Assembly (NCBI RefSeq): GCF_020866925.1
Contig: NZ_JAJGAK010000001.1
Location: 1,098,189-1,162,188, forward strand
DNA: 64,000 nt
Reading direction: 5' to 3'
From: Noviluteimonas lactosilytica
GTDB taxonomy: Bacteria; Pseudomonadota; Gammaproteobacteria; Xanthomonadales; Xanthomonadaceae
The notes under the pieces are model-generated. The model was given only the letters and a program-made list of their open reading frames with translations, was not told where the DNA came from and made no database searches. This document shows, piece after piece, positions 49,128 to 57,834 of the stretch (positions within the stretch are counted from its first letter, which is position 1; each line of letters opens with the position of its first letter). Both the position numbers and the translations under genes were made by a program.

Positions 49128-49937
49128 TCATTGCTGCGCCGGGGGTTTCTGGTTCTGTTGCTGGCGTTGCTGTTCCTGCCGGAGTTGCGCGCGTCGCTGT
49201 TCGATGCGTTTGCGGATCGCGTCCATCTGCTGCTCCGGCGTCATCGGTGCGGACTCGAGGCTCGAACCTGTCTGCTGCGGCGCGGTCGCGGTAGCGGCTG
49301 CGGGGTCGGCCTGCGTGGTCGGCGGCGGTGGCGGTGGCGGCGGAACTTCGTTCGCGTCGGTCATCTCGACGGGTTGGTCCATCACGACCTCGGCGCCCGG
49401 TTGCGGCGCCGCGGCACGCGTGGGCGCGCTGCCGCCCTTGCCGTCGAACACGCGCAGCTGGAGGGTCTTTTCGCCCTGCGGGCCGACGAAGGTCGCGGAG
49501 CGCGGTTCCACTCCGATCAGTCGCCAGCCCTGCGCTTCGGCCGGCGCTTCATCCTGCTTCATGCGGATCGACTCGCCGCCGGCGGCGGGTTGCACGATCG
49601 CCATGCGCACCTGCGGCGTGATCAGCACGCTGGTGAGGATGAAGTCGAACTGTTGCGCCTGGTCGTCTTCGCCCTGCGGCTGCAGCGAGAACGGTTGCGG
49701 GCGGCGATCTTCCGAGAACAACGGACGTTCCGCGGCTTCCGCGTACTGCGTCAGCGGCCCGATGCGTTCGGCCTGCGCCTTCGGCACGGCGGGCAACGCC
49801 TGCACGAGCGCGGGATCGTCGGGCAGGCGCGCGATGCGGCCGCCCATGTTCGCGAGCGACAACACCCACGCGAACAACGCCCATCCGGCGACGGTCGCCA
49901 GCAACCAGGTGCGCGGGCCGGCATCAGCGATTCGCAC
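49128..49937 (-). CDS. gspN: Type II secretion protein GspN (XpsN) with GspC-like HR region
   Basis: 269 residues, GTG start at 49937. A single N-terminal membrane segment (WLLATVAGWALFAWVLSLA) is followed by a periplasmic domain with an HR-like segment known from GspC: ERPLFSEDRRPQPF, FILTSVLITPQVRMAIVQP and GWRLIGVEPRSATFV. The C-terminal third is a poly-Pro run and a Gln-rich tail (RQEQQRQQQNQKPPAQQ). No separate gspC is in the cluster, so this protein likely makes the inner-platform-to-secretin link. It overlaps gspM by 14 bp. Confidence 0.88.
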   Translation of the reverse strand: MRIADAGPRTWLLATVAGWALFAWVLSLANMGGRIARLPDDPALVQALPAVPKAQAERIGPLTQYAEAAERPLFSEDRRPQPFSLQPQGEDDQAQQFDFILTSVLITPQVRMAIVQPAAGGESIRMKQDEAPAEAQGWRLIGVEPRSATFVGPQGEKTLQLRVFDGKGGSAPTRAAAPQPGAEVVMDQPVEMTDANEVPPPPPPPPTTQADPAAATATAPQQTGSSLESAPMTPEQQMDAIRKRIEQRRAQLRQEQQRQQQNQKPPAQQ

Positions 49938-50565
49938 TGCGGCCTCCGCGTTGCGCCTGGTTGGCCGCCGGACGCGGCGGGATGTAACCGTACAGATCGA
50001 AGCTCACGTCCAGGCCGCCGCTCTGCGCGCGCCCCTGCCCCGGCGCATAGAAGTAACGCTGCGCGAGGATGTTGAGATTGTCGACGAACACGCGCGGGCT
50101 GCCGCCTTCGAGCGCGTGCAGCACGCTCGCAAGCTCGCCTGCGCCGCAACGCAGGCGCACCTGCACGGTGACGCGCGGGAAGCGTTCGGCCGGGCGCTGT
50201 TCGCTCAGCGGCGAACGGTTGGTGATCGCGCAACTGCGATTGCCGGGGCTCGCCTGCGACACCACCGCTTCGAGGCGCTGCACGAGGCCCGCGGTCGCGA
50301 GTTCCGGCGTCGTCTCCGGGAGGAAACCGGGGCGACTGGCCTGCGCCGTGCGCACCTGCGCGAGGCGACGCTCGACATCGGGCGCCTGGCGCAACTGCGT
50401 GCGCACGCGCAGTTCGCGTTCCTGCAAGGTCGCGATGCGGTCTTCGGCGTCCATCATCGGCGCCGTCCACCACGGATGGAGCAAGACGAAATAGGCGAGC
50501 ACGAGCGCGGCCACGAGCAGGCCGAGCGCGAGCCAGCGATCGCGATCAGTCGTTTGCGGCGCCAC
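49924..50565 (-). CDS. gspM: Type II secretion protein GspM (XpsM)
   Basis: Bitopic inner-membrane platform protein, partner of GspL. 213 residues, GTG start at 50565. Membrane segment WLALGLLVAALVLAYFVLL near residues 11-29, then a coiled-coil stretch (DAEDRIATLQERELRVRTQL) and a ferredoxin-like C-terminal domain (VQVRLRCGAGELASVLHALE). Overlaps gspL by 20 bp. Confidence 0.9.
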   Translation of the reverse strand: MAPQTTDRDRWLALGLLVAALVLAYFVLLHPWWTAPMMDAEDRIATLQERELRVRTQLRQAPDVERRLAQVRTAQASRPGFLPETTPELATAGLVQRLEAVVSQASPGNRSCAITNRSPLSEQRPAERFPRVTVQVRLRCGAGELASVLHALEGGSPRVFVDNLNILAQRYFYAPGQGRAQSGGLDVSFDLYGYIPPRPAANQAQRGGRSANR

Positions 50566-51736
50566 GCGACGAGCCCTCCTGCCGGTTCTGCACGGTGGGT
50601 GCGACGATCGCGAGGTCCGCCGTCAGCGTGAAGCGATCCTTGCCGCTGCGCGGATCGGATTGCAGTGCGCCGGCGAGCGCGGGCGCGCGCCACAACTTCG
50701 AGCCTTCGAGGCGCGCGACGAGTCCGGACGCTTCGCTGCTCAAGCCGATCAACGTCAGCTTGTCGTTTTCGATCGCGACTTTTTCCAGGTACGTCGTGTC
50801 CGGCAAGCGACGCGTGAGTTCGTCGAGCACTTCGATCGCGCTCGGGCGGCCGCGCCGCAACTGATCGAGATAGAGCTGGCCGTCGACTGCATCGACGAGT
50901 TGCTGGCGACGCTGCGAGGCGGTGCGCGCCTTCGCCGTCTGCGCGTCGACTTCGGTTTCGAAGCGATCGGCCGCGCTGCGCCGGTTGTCGAGCACCTGCC
51001 ACAGGCCGAAGCCGAGCGCGAGCAATGCGACGAGACCGAACACCCAATGCCACGTCGCCCACGGATCGGCGCGATGGCGGCGCATCGCGGGCGGCAACAG
51101 GTTGACGCCGAGCGGCGTGCCGCCCGCATCGGCGAGGTCGACGCCGGACAGCGTCGAGGCGACGCCGCCGAGCGCTTCGAGGCGCGGCTGCATCGCGGAC
51201 AACGGAACGGCGACGAGTTCGACATCGAGCTGGCCGTCGCTCGCGCGCCGGCCGAGGATGCGCGCATCGAATGCGGCGGTCTCGGCGGTGAAAGGCGTCT
51301 GCCGGTCGATCTCGAACGACACCACGTCGCGCAGGCGATCGGCGGCGCCGGCGGGCAGCGTCATGCGACGGCGCAGGCCGGCGGACGCAGGCAGCACGAG
51401 CCAGCGCGGCAGGTCGACGATCGAGGGCGCGAGCACGCTCGCGAGCGGATCGGTGTCGATGCCGAGCGTTTCGCCCGCGGGCAGTCGGCCGATGTCGCGC
51501 AGGGTCTCGCCCGAGATGCCGTCGCCGGCCTGCAGGCGAAGCTGCAGCGCGTCGAGCCCTTCGGCAGCCGGCGCGTCCTGCGACAACAGCAGGCGATCGC
51601 GGCCGAGGCCGAGCGCCGCGCGCCAGCGCGCGGGCAACCACGCGGCCAGGCCGCGCGACCACCACGCAAGCCAGCCACCCGCGCCCGGCAGGACGCGCGT
51701 CTGGATACGGCCAATGCGGTCGCGCAATGCACTCAT
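50546..51736 (-). CDS. gspL: Type II secretion protein GspL (XpsL, PilM/PilN-like)
   Basis: Links the cytoplasmic ATPase GspE to the inner-membrane platform. 396 residues. The cytoplasmic N-terminal part (to about 235) has an actin-like outline, a segment FEIDRQTPFTAETAAFDAR typical of PilM/GspL, then one membrane helix (WVFGLVALLALGFGLWQVL) and a periplasmic PilN-like region. The start overlaps the gspK stop (ATGA). Confidence 0.92.
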   Translation of the reverse strand: MSALRDRIGRIQTRVLPGAGGWLAWWSRGLAAWLPARWRAALGLGRDRLLLSQDAPAAEGLDALQLRLQAGDGISGETLRDIGRLPAGETLGIDTDPLASVLAPSIVDLPRWLVLPASAGLRRRMTLPAGAADRLRDVVSFEIDRQTPFTAETAAFDARILGRRASDGQLDVELVAVPLSAMQPRLEALGGVASTLSGVDLADAGGTPLGVNLLPPAMRRHRADPWATWHWVFGLVALLALGFGLWQVLDNRRSAADRFETEVDAQTAKARTASQRRQQLVDAVDGQLYLDQLRRGRPSAIEVLDELTRRLPDTTYLEKVAIENDKLTLIGLSSEASGLVARLEGSKLWRAPALAGALQSDPRSGKDRFTLTADLAIVAPTVQNRQEGSSRGAAND

Positions 51737-52626
51737 CGCGAAGAAGCTCCCTCCTCCCAGCGCAGCGGCGTGTAAGCGGATCCGGGCAATCCGTTCCCCC
51801 CCGCGCGCACCACGACCCGCAGCAACGCTTCGCGTCCATCGCGAAGTCGCGCACGGCTGTCGATACTATACGTGCCGCTGCCTGCACTCACTAAAGGCTC
51901 CCCTCCCTCGAGGATCGGGGCTGTGCCGCCCGAAGACGGATCCCATGCGCGGCGCCTGGCGATCGTTGCGTCCGGATCGATCCCCATCGCCCGCAACACC
52001 CCTGGCGAAGCAAACGCGGGGTCGGGCCGCGTGCGGCCGCTGAACACGGTCAGGTCGTTTTCGACCTTCGCGTACAACGCGGGCGTCATGCCCAGGACCT
52101 GTTCGAGCTCGGCGACGCTTTCGAAGGGGGCGTCCTTCGCACCGTAGTGGCGTTCGGCCGCGGCGTAGTCGCCATCCTCGGCGCCACCCTCGGGTTGCGT
52201 GAGCACGTCGGGGTCGCGCCAGTCGAGCACCGCGGCGGCGAGCTTGCGCGCGTCCTCCATCGGCATCTCGCCCGAGTGCTGGAACAGCGAGGCCAGCAAG
52301 GCGAGGTCGGCCTGGTTGAGGTCGATCTTGCCGTTCTCGTCGGTCAGCGCGACTTCCATCGTCGCGTCGCCGAAGGCAAAGCGATAGGGACGACCGTCCG
52401 GGCGCCACTGCCGGCGCGGATCGGGATCGGCCACGCGCACGAGCGCGTATTCGAAGCCGGCGCGCGCGGCCTCGCCCGCGATCACGCCGCGATGCAGCAC
52501 GCGTCCCTGCAGGCCCTCGATCTTCGCGGTGAGCGCGAACGCACCGATCAATCCGGTCAGCAACGCGATCAGCCACAGCACCAGCAACAGGGCCGCGCCG
52601 CGCATGCGGGAACGATGCGCGCTCAC
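51733..52626 (-). CDS. gspK: Type II secretion minor pseudopilin GspK (XpsK)
   Basis: Tip pseudopilin, 297 residues, GTG start at 52626. Short leader ending in MRG, then AALLLVLWLIALLTGLIGA; position +5 lacks the Glu found in the other pseudopilins, as is usual for GspK. The large alpha domain includes ENGKIDLNQADLALLASL and AAVLDWRDPD, characteristic of the family. Confidence 0.94.
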   Translation of the reverse strand: MSAHRSRMRGAALLLVLWLIALLTGLIGAFALTAKIEGLQGRVLHRGVIAGEAARAGFEYALVRVADPDPRRQWRPDGRPYRFAFGDATMEVALTDENGKIDLNQADLALLASLFQHSGEMPMEDARKLAAAVLDWRDPDVLTQPEGGAEDGDYAAAERHYGAKDAPFESVAELEQVLGMTPALYAKVENDLTVFSGRTRPDPAFASPGVLRAMGIDPDATIARRRAWDPSSGGTAPILEGGEPLVSAGSGTYSIDSRARLRDGREALLRVVVRAGGNGLPGSAYTPLRWEEGASSR

Positions 52627-53273
52627 AGCGAACTCCCGACGAAGCCCGCCGACAACTGCGGCGACACGACGATCGCCGGCCATGCGCGTCCCTCGATATC
52701 GCGCAGCGTGACTTCGACCTGCACCGGCAGGCGGTCGCTCATTTCCCAGTGGTCGCTCCATTCGCCGAGGCGGTTCTCGGCGGTGATGCCGCGGTAGCGG
52801 AACGTCGCTTCGCGCAGCGGACCGGCGAGCAGTTCCGGTTCGCGCGGCGGATCGTCGGGATGCGTTTGTCCTGCGAGCACGAGGGTGAACGCGACTTCGA
52901 GCCGCGCGCCGTCCTGGCCGTCGACGATCGTCAACTCGTGCAGGTAGGGACCACCGCGTCCGAGATAGTCCGGCAGGTCCGCGACGAAGCGCATGCTTGT
53001 CGCGTCGCCCTCGAAGCGGCGCGGCATCCCGGTCTCCGCGTTCATGCCGAACTGCACGGGCCGCATGCCGCCGATGCGCCGGCGCAGGAACAGTTCCACC
53101 GCGCGCATGTGTTCGTTGCGTTGCGCGATCGCTTCGCCGCGGGTCGCGGTCGCGGTGGCGGCGCGCAATGTCGCGAACGCGAGCGCGAGGCCCGCCGCGA
53201 GCAGCATCGTCGCAAGCAGCACTTCGATCAGCGAGAAGCCGCGCTGGGCACGCATGGGAACGGCGCGTCGCAT
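52623..53273 (-). CDS. gspJ: Type II secretion minor pseudopilin GspJ (XpsJ)
   Basis: 216 residues from ATG 53273, which overlaps the gspI stop by 1 bp. Prepilin-type motif RG-FSLIEVLLATMLLAAGLA with Glu at +5. The C-terminal domain is beta-rich. It forms the GspI-J-K tip complex. Confidence 0.93.
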   Translation of the reverse strand: MRRAVPMRAQRGFSLIEVLLATMLLAAGLALAFATLRAATATATRGEAIAQRNEHMRAVELFLRRRIGGMRPVQFGMNAETGMPRRFEGDATSMRFVADLPDYLGRGGPYLHELTIVDGQDGARLEVAFTLVLAGQTHPDDPPREPELLAGPLREATFRYRGITAENRLGEWSDHWEMSDRLPVQVEVTLRDIEGRAWPAIVVSPQLSAGFVGSSL

Positions 53274-53713
53274 CACAGCGGCGTTCCTCCCGGGAAGTTC
53301 GTGGGCGCGACGAGGCGCAACGACTGCACGCGCAGGCGATTGCGCGGACTGCCGTCGCCCCACGACACCTGCAGGTCGAGCGACATCAGTTGCGGCGCGC
53401 CGGGATCGACCGGCTGAGGATTCTCGGGCCCGGCCGGATCGCGCCATTGCGCGATGTCGAGCGTCCAGCGATAACGCCCCGCTTCGAAATCGCCTTCGGT
53501 GTGTCCGGGCGCGAGCGCGACGCCGACGCCCTGCTGCGCGAGCAGCGTCTGCGCGTGCATCGATGCGCGACCCGCGTCGTCGGCCCAGCGCACCTGCTTC
53601 GTCGCGCCGGACAGGATGCCGAGCAGGATCGTCAGCCCGAGCGCGAGGATCGCGAAGGCGACGATCACCTCGATCAGGGTGAAGCCCGCGGCGCGGCGCG
53701 CGAACGTCGTCAT
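53273..53713 (-). CDS. gspI: Type II secretion minor pseudopilin GspI (XpsI)
   Basis: 146 residues. Prepilin motif AG-FTLIEVIVAFAILALGLTI with Glu at +5; C-terminal segment LMSLDLQVSWGD is typical. ATG 53713 overlaps the gspH stop by 4 bp. Core of the pseudopilus tip with GspJ and GspK. Confidence 0.93.
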   Translation of the reverse strand: MTTFARRAAGFTLIEVIVAFAILALGLTILLGILSGATKQVRWADDAGRASMHAQTLLAQQGVGVALAPGHTEGDFEAGRYRWTLDIAQWRDPAGPENPQPVDPGAPQLMSLDLQVSWGDGSPRNRLRVQSLRLVAPTNFPGGTPL

Positions 53714-54219
53714 CGCGCCACCTGCCCGCGGTGCAGCTTCACTTCGCCGGTCAGCCATTGCACGTCGACGTTCCAGGCCGCTTCGCGCGAGCTCAGTTGC
53801 ACGCGACCGCCGGTGGAAGCGCCGTCGGAGAAGAACACGATCGAACCGATGCCCTGCACCGGTTGCACTTCGCGCGCGCCGGTGAAGGTGACGCCGAACT
53901 TCGGATCGATCGTGCCGCCGCGCTCGTTCGGCGCGGTCCACGTGTGCGCGGCGGGATCGATGAGGAAACGCTGCGGCTGTCCGGTGGCGATCGCCTGTGC
54001 GCGCGTGTAGCGCAGTTGCGCCGCGATTTCCTTCGCATCGGCGCGCAGGCGAATGCCGGAGAACCCGTTCGTGACCGCGGCCGCGGCAAGCGCGCTCGCT
54101 GCGGCGATGAGCAGCAACACCATCAACACTTCGAGCAGGGTGAACCCTGCGTCGTTGCGTGGCGCGTGGAGCCCCCGGGACGCCCGGCGCTGCAGCACGT
54201 GGCGTCCGAGGGAAGTCAT
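53710..54219 (-). CDS. gspH: Type II secretion minor pseudopilin GspH (XpsH)
   Basis: 169 residues. After a 25-residue leader the prepilin motif AG-FTLLEVLMVLLLIAAASALA appears, followed by LRADAKEIAAQLRYTRAQAI, the GspH/FimT signature. ATG 54219 is preceded directly by an in-frame GTG (54222) that abuts the gspG stop. Confidence 0.93.
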   Translation of the reverse strand: MTSLGRHVLQRRASRGLHAPRNDAGFTLLEVLMVLLLIAAASALAAAAVTNGFSGIRLRADAKEIAAQLRYTRAQAIATGQPQRFLIDPAAHTWTAPNERGGTIDPKFGVTFTGAREVQPVQGIGSIVFFSDGASTGGRVQLSSREAAWNVDVQWLTGEVKLHRGQVAR

Positions 54220-54222
54220 CAC

Positions 54223-54660
54223 TTACTCGAACGCGATGTCGGCATCGACGCTGGTCCCGCCCGCCTTGCCGTCCTTGCCGAAGCTCATGAGGTCGAACGG
54301 CTTGTTTTCGCCCGGCATCTTGTATTCGAACGGATGGTTCCAGGGATCGTTGAGTTCGGCGGTCTTCGCATACGGACCGAGCCAGCCGCTCGCATCGCTC
54401 GAAACGAGTTCGTTGAGCGAGCCCGGCAGCGCGCCGGTGTCGGATTCGTACTGCTGCACCTTCTCCGCGAGCGTCTGCACCTGCGCCTTCGCGAGGTTGA
54501 CCTTCGCGCGATCGCCGCCGCCGAGGATGCGCGTGGCCGCGAACGCCACGATGCCGCCGATCAGCACGACGACGATGATGATTTCGATCAGGCTGAAGCC
54601 GGCCTGCGCGGAGCGGGCGACGGGCGCCCTGGAATTCCGGGTGAGATTCATTGCAATCAT
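54223..54660 (-). CDS. gspG: Type II secretion major pseudopilin GspG (XpsG)
   Basis: Main subunit of the pseudopilus. 145 residues from ATG 54660 (ATGA overlap with the gspF stop) or 142 from ATG 54651. Prepilin motif AG-FSLIEIIIVVVLIGGIVA with Glu at +5. The C-terminus has the calcium-loop region (NDPWNHPFEYKMPG and GKDGKAGGTSVDADI) conserved in GspG. Confidence 0.96.
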   Translation of the reverse strand: MIAMNLTRNSRAPVARSAQAGFSLIEIIIVVVLIGGIVAFAATRILGGGDRAKVNLAKAQVQTLAEKVQQYESDTGALPGSLNELVSSDASGWLGPYAKTAELNDPWNHPFEYKMPGENKPFDLMSFGKDGKAGGTSVDADIAFE

Positions 54661-55874
54661 CCGATGGCGTTGGTGAGATCGTAGATGGGCATGAGCACGG
54701 CGAGGATGACGACGGCCACCACGCCCGCCAGCACCATGGTGATCACCGGGACCAGCGCCGCAAGCATCCGGTCCAGCGCGGCACTGGTCTCCGCCTCGAA
54801 GGTGTCGGCGGTCTTGAGCAGCATGGTGTCGAGCGCGCCGGATTCCTCGCCGACCTGGATCATCTGCAGCGCAAGGCGCGGGAAGCGCTTGCCCTTGCCG
54901 AGCGCCGTCGACAGGCCGACGCCGCCTTTCACGTCGTTGGCTGCGGCTTCGACATCCGCCGACAGCACGAGGTTCCCCATCACGTTGCGGCCGATGCCCA
55001 GCGCAGTCAGCAACGGCACGCCATTGCGCAGCAGCGTGCCGAGCGTGCGCGCCAGCCGCGCCGTTTCCAGGCGCGCGACCAGCTGGCCGATGAACTTGCG
55101 CTTGAGCAGCCATTCGTCGAAGCGCGCGCGGAACACCGGATCGCGCCGCTTGCGGTCGAACCACCACAGCGCGAGCGCTGGGATCGCGAGCAGCACGAAC
55201 CACCAGTCGCGCACGAACAACCCGATGCCGAGCACGAAGCGCGAGAACAGCGGCAGTTCCGCGTCGAGGCTCGCGTACATCGCGGCGAACTGCGGCACGA
55301 CGTAGCCGAGCAGGAACAACAGGCTCAGCCCGACGATGGTGAGCAGGATGATCGGATAGATCAGCGCGTTGATGACGCGCGCGCGCAACGCACGCGACCG
55401 TTCGAGGTAATCGGCCAGGCGCTGCAGCGTTTCGTGCAGCGAACCGCCCGCCTCGCCCGCGCGCACCATGTTCACGTACAGGCGCGAGAACGTGCCGTGC
55501 TGGCGTTCGAGCGCGGTCGACAACGCGCTGCCGCCGCGCACCGAATCGCGGATGTCGCCGATGGTGCGGCGCGCCGCTTCGTCTTCGGGAAGTTCGAGCA
55601 GGATCGACAGCGCGCGATCGAGCGGCTGTCCCGCGGCGAGCAGCGTCGCGAGTTGCTGGGTGAACTGCACGAGGCGTTCGCCCGCGAACGGCTTGGGCTT
55701 GAACAGCGCGCGCCACGTCGATTCGCCGCCGCCTTCGGACGCGAGCTTCGCTTCCACCGGCAGGTGCCCCTGCTCCTGCAGGCGCACGGCGACTTCGCCT
55801 GCGGTCGCGGCCTCCATCTGGCCGTCGAGCAGTTCGCCGCGTGCGTTGAGCGCCTTGTAGCGATAGAGGGGCAT
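54657..55874 (-). CDS. gspF: Type II secretion inner-membrane platform protein GspF (XpsF)
   Basis: 405 residues from ATG 55874. N-terminus MPLYRYKALNARGELLDGQM is diagnostic. Two T2SSF domains with membrane segments (IIGLS-type IILLTIVGLSLLFLLGYVVP and MVLAGVVAVVILAVLMPIYD) and the repeated motif ATLLAAGQPLDRALSIL / GTLLRNGVPLLTALGI. It follows gspE by 11 bp. Confidence 0.96.
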   Translation of the reverse strand: MPLYRYKALNARGELLDGQMEAATAGEVAVRLQEQGHLPVEAKLASEGGGESTWRALFKPKPFAGERLVQFTQQLATLLAAGQPLDRALSILLELPEDEAARRTIGDIRDSVRGGSALSTALERQHGTFSRLYVNMVRAGEAGGSLHETLQRLADYLERSRALRARVINALIYPIILLTIVGLSLLFLLGYVVPQFAAMYASLDAELPLFSRFVLGIGLFVRDWWFVLLAIPALALWWFDRKRRDPVFRARFDEWLLKRKFIGQLVARLETARLARTLGTLLRNGVPLLTALGIGRNVMGNLVLSADVEAAANDVKGGVGLSTALGKGKRFPRLALQMIQVGEESGALDTMLLKTADTFEAETSAALDRMLAALVPVITMVLAGVVAVVILAVLMPIYDLTNAIG

Positions 55875-55885
55875 GCGTGTGTCGA

Positions 55886-57613
55886 TCAGGCGTCTTCGGT
55901 GACGCGCAGGACTTCTTCGATGGTGGTGACGCCCGCGAGCGCCTTGGCGAGGCCGTCTTCGTACATGGTGCGCATGCCGGCCTGGCGTGCGAGTTGTTCG
56001 ATCTCGCCCATGCCGGCATGGCGCATGACGGCGCGGCGCAATTCGTCGTTCATCACGAGGAACTCCATGATCGTCGTGCGGCCGAGGTATCCGGTCGACG
56101 AAACGTCCGAAGGTTGCGGGCGATAAAGGAAGATCTCGCCGGTCGGCTGGTAGCGCCGCAGGCCGAACTTCTCGATTTCCTCCGGCGACGCCGGATAACG
56201 CTCCGCGCTTTCCGTGTGCAGCCGGCGCACGAGGCGCTGCGCGAGGATGCCGTTGACCGTCGAGGTCAGCAGGTAATCCTCCACGCCCATGTCGAGCAGT
56301 CGGGTGATGCCGCCGGCCGCGTTGTTCGTGTGCAGCGTCGACAGCACGAGGTGGCCGGTGAGCGCGGACTGGATCGCGATGCGCGCGGTCTCGAGGTCGC
56401 GCATTTCGCCGATCATGATGATGTCCGGATCCTGGCGCACGATCGAACGCAACGCATGCGCGAAGTCGAGCCCGATCTGCGGCTTGGCCTGGATCTGGTT
56501 GATGCCTTCGATCTGGTATTCGACCGGATCCTCGACGGTGATGATCTTGACGTCGCTGGTGTTGAGCTTGCTCAGCGCCGTGTACAGCGTGGTCGTCTTG
56601 CCCGAACCGGTCGGACCGGTGACGAGCAGGATCCCGTGCGGTTGTTCGAGCACGTGCCGGAACTGCGGCAGGAACTCGTCCGTGAAACCGAGGCGGTGGA
56701 AGTCGAACACCACCGTTTCGCGATCGAGCAAGCGCATCACGACGCTTTCGCCGTGCGAGGTCGGCACCGTGCTCACGCGCAGGTCGAGTTCCTTGCCCTG
56801 CACGCGCAGCATGATGCGGCCGTCCTGCGGCAGGCGACGCTCGGCGATGTTGAGCTTCGCCATGATCTTGATGCGCGAAATGATCGCGGCCGTGAGATTG
56901 GCCGGCGGGCTTTCGGCTTCCTCGAGCACGCCGTCGATGCGGTAGCGCACCTTCAGGCGGTTCTCGAACGGTTCGATGTGGATGTCCGACGCGCGCAACT
57001 CGACGGCGCGCTGGATGACCAGGTTCACCAGGCGGATGACCGGCGCTTCGGACGCGAGGTCGCGCAGGTGTTCGACATCGTCGACGTCGCCGCTTTCGCC
57101 TTCGGCGGTTTCGATGATCGCGCCCATCGCGCTGCGACCCTGGCCGTGCCAGCGTTCGATCAGGTCGTCGATCTCCGAACGCAGCGCGATGCTCGCGCGC
57201 ACGTCGCGGCCGGTGGCCAGACGCACGGCGTCCATCGCATACAGGTCCTGCGGATCGGCGACCAGCACGTCGAGCACGTTGTCGCGCTCGGCGACCGGGA
57301 CGACGTGGAACTGCTTCATGAACTTGGGCGACAGCGCGTTCGTTTCCGGCGGCAATTCGGGTGCGTCCTTCGCGCTGGCGAGCGGCAGGCCCAGCACGGC
57401 GGAGGCGGTTTCGGCGTGGTCGCGCTCCGACACGAGGCCGAGGCGGGCGAGCAGGCCCAGCAGGCTGCCGCCGGTTTCTTCCTGCAGTCGGCGGGCCCGG
57501 GCGAGGTCGGCGTCCTTCAGGCGGCCGCGTTCGACCAGGGCGGCGACGATGCGCTCGTCGGCCGCGGTTTCGATGCCATCCCCCTCTGGCGTGGTGTCGA
57601 CGATGGCGTTCAT
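55886..57613 (-). CDS. gspE: Type II secretion ATPase GspE (XpsE)
   Basis: Hexameric cytoplasmic ATPase of the T2SS. 575 residues from ATG 57613. N-terminal GspE_N region, linker, then ATPase core with Walker A GPTGSGKTTTLYTALSKL, Asp box VEDPVEYQIEGINQIQ, Walker B DPDIIMIGEMRDLETA and His box STLHTNNAAGG. The tetracysteine metal-binding insert of most GspE proteins is absent: the corresponding stretch (LRRYQPTGEIFLYRPQPSD) has no cysteine. First gene of an 11-gene unit reading E-F-G-H-I-J-K-L-M-N-D. Confidence 0.96.
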   Translation of the reverse strand: MNAIVDTTPEGDGIETAADERIVAALVERGRLKDADLARARRLQEETGGSLLGLLARLGLVSERDHAETASAVLGLPLASAKDAPELPPETNALSPKFMKQFHVVPVAERDNVLDVLVADPQDLYAMDAVRLATGRDVRASIALRSEIDDLIERWHGQGRSAMGAIIETAEGESGDVDDVEHLRDLASEAPVIRLVNLVIQRAVELRASDIHIEPFENRLKVRYRIDGVLEEAESPPANLTAAIISRIKIMAKLNIAERRLPQDGRIMLRVQGKELDLRVSTVPTSHGESVVMRLLDRETVVFDFHRLGFTDEFLPQFRHVLEQPHGILLVTGPTGSGKTTTLYTALSKLNTSDVKIITVEDPVEYQIEGINQIQAKPQIGLDFAHALRSIVRQDPDIIMIGEMRDLETARIAIQSALTGHLVLSTLHTNNAAGGITRLLDMGVEDYLLTSTVNGILAQRLVRRLHTESAERYPASPEEIEKFGLRRYQPTGEIFLYRPQPSDVSSTGYLGRTTIMEFLVMNDELRRAVMRHAGMGEIEQLARQAGMRTMYEDGLAKALAGVTTIEEVLRVTEDA

Positions 57614-57834
57614 GGTCCTCGTTCCGCGCGACGGGGGGCCATTCCGTGACCCGGGCGCCGACTGTAGCAGAGCCTTCATGAGCCCCGGCGCGCCGACCGG
57701 CGGTGGCGGAACGCCGTTCGGCCGGTGCCGGACGTTGACGATGCTGCGCCGCACGCGTCGGCAGACTGTGACCGAGTTGGCATTTCGGTGCCGTTTGCTC
57801 GAACGCAGCACACCAAGTCCTACAGGGGGACCCC

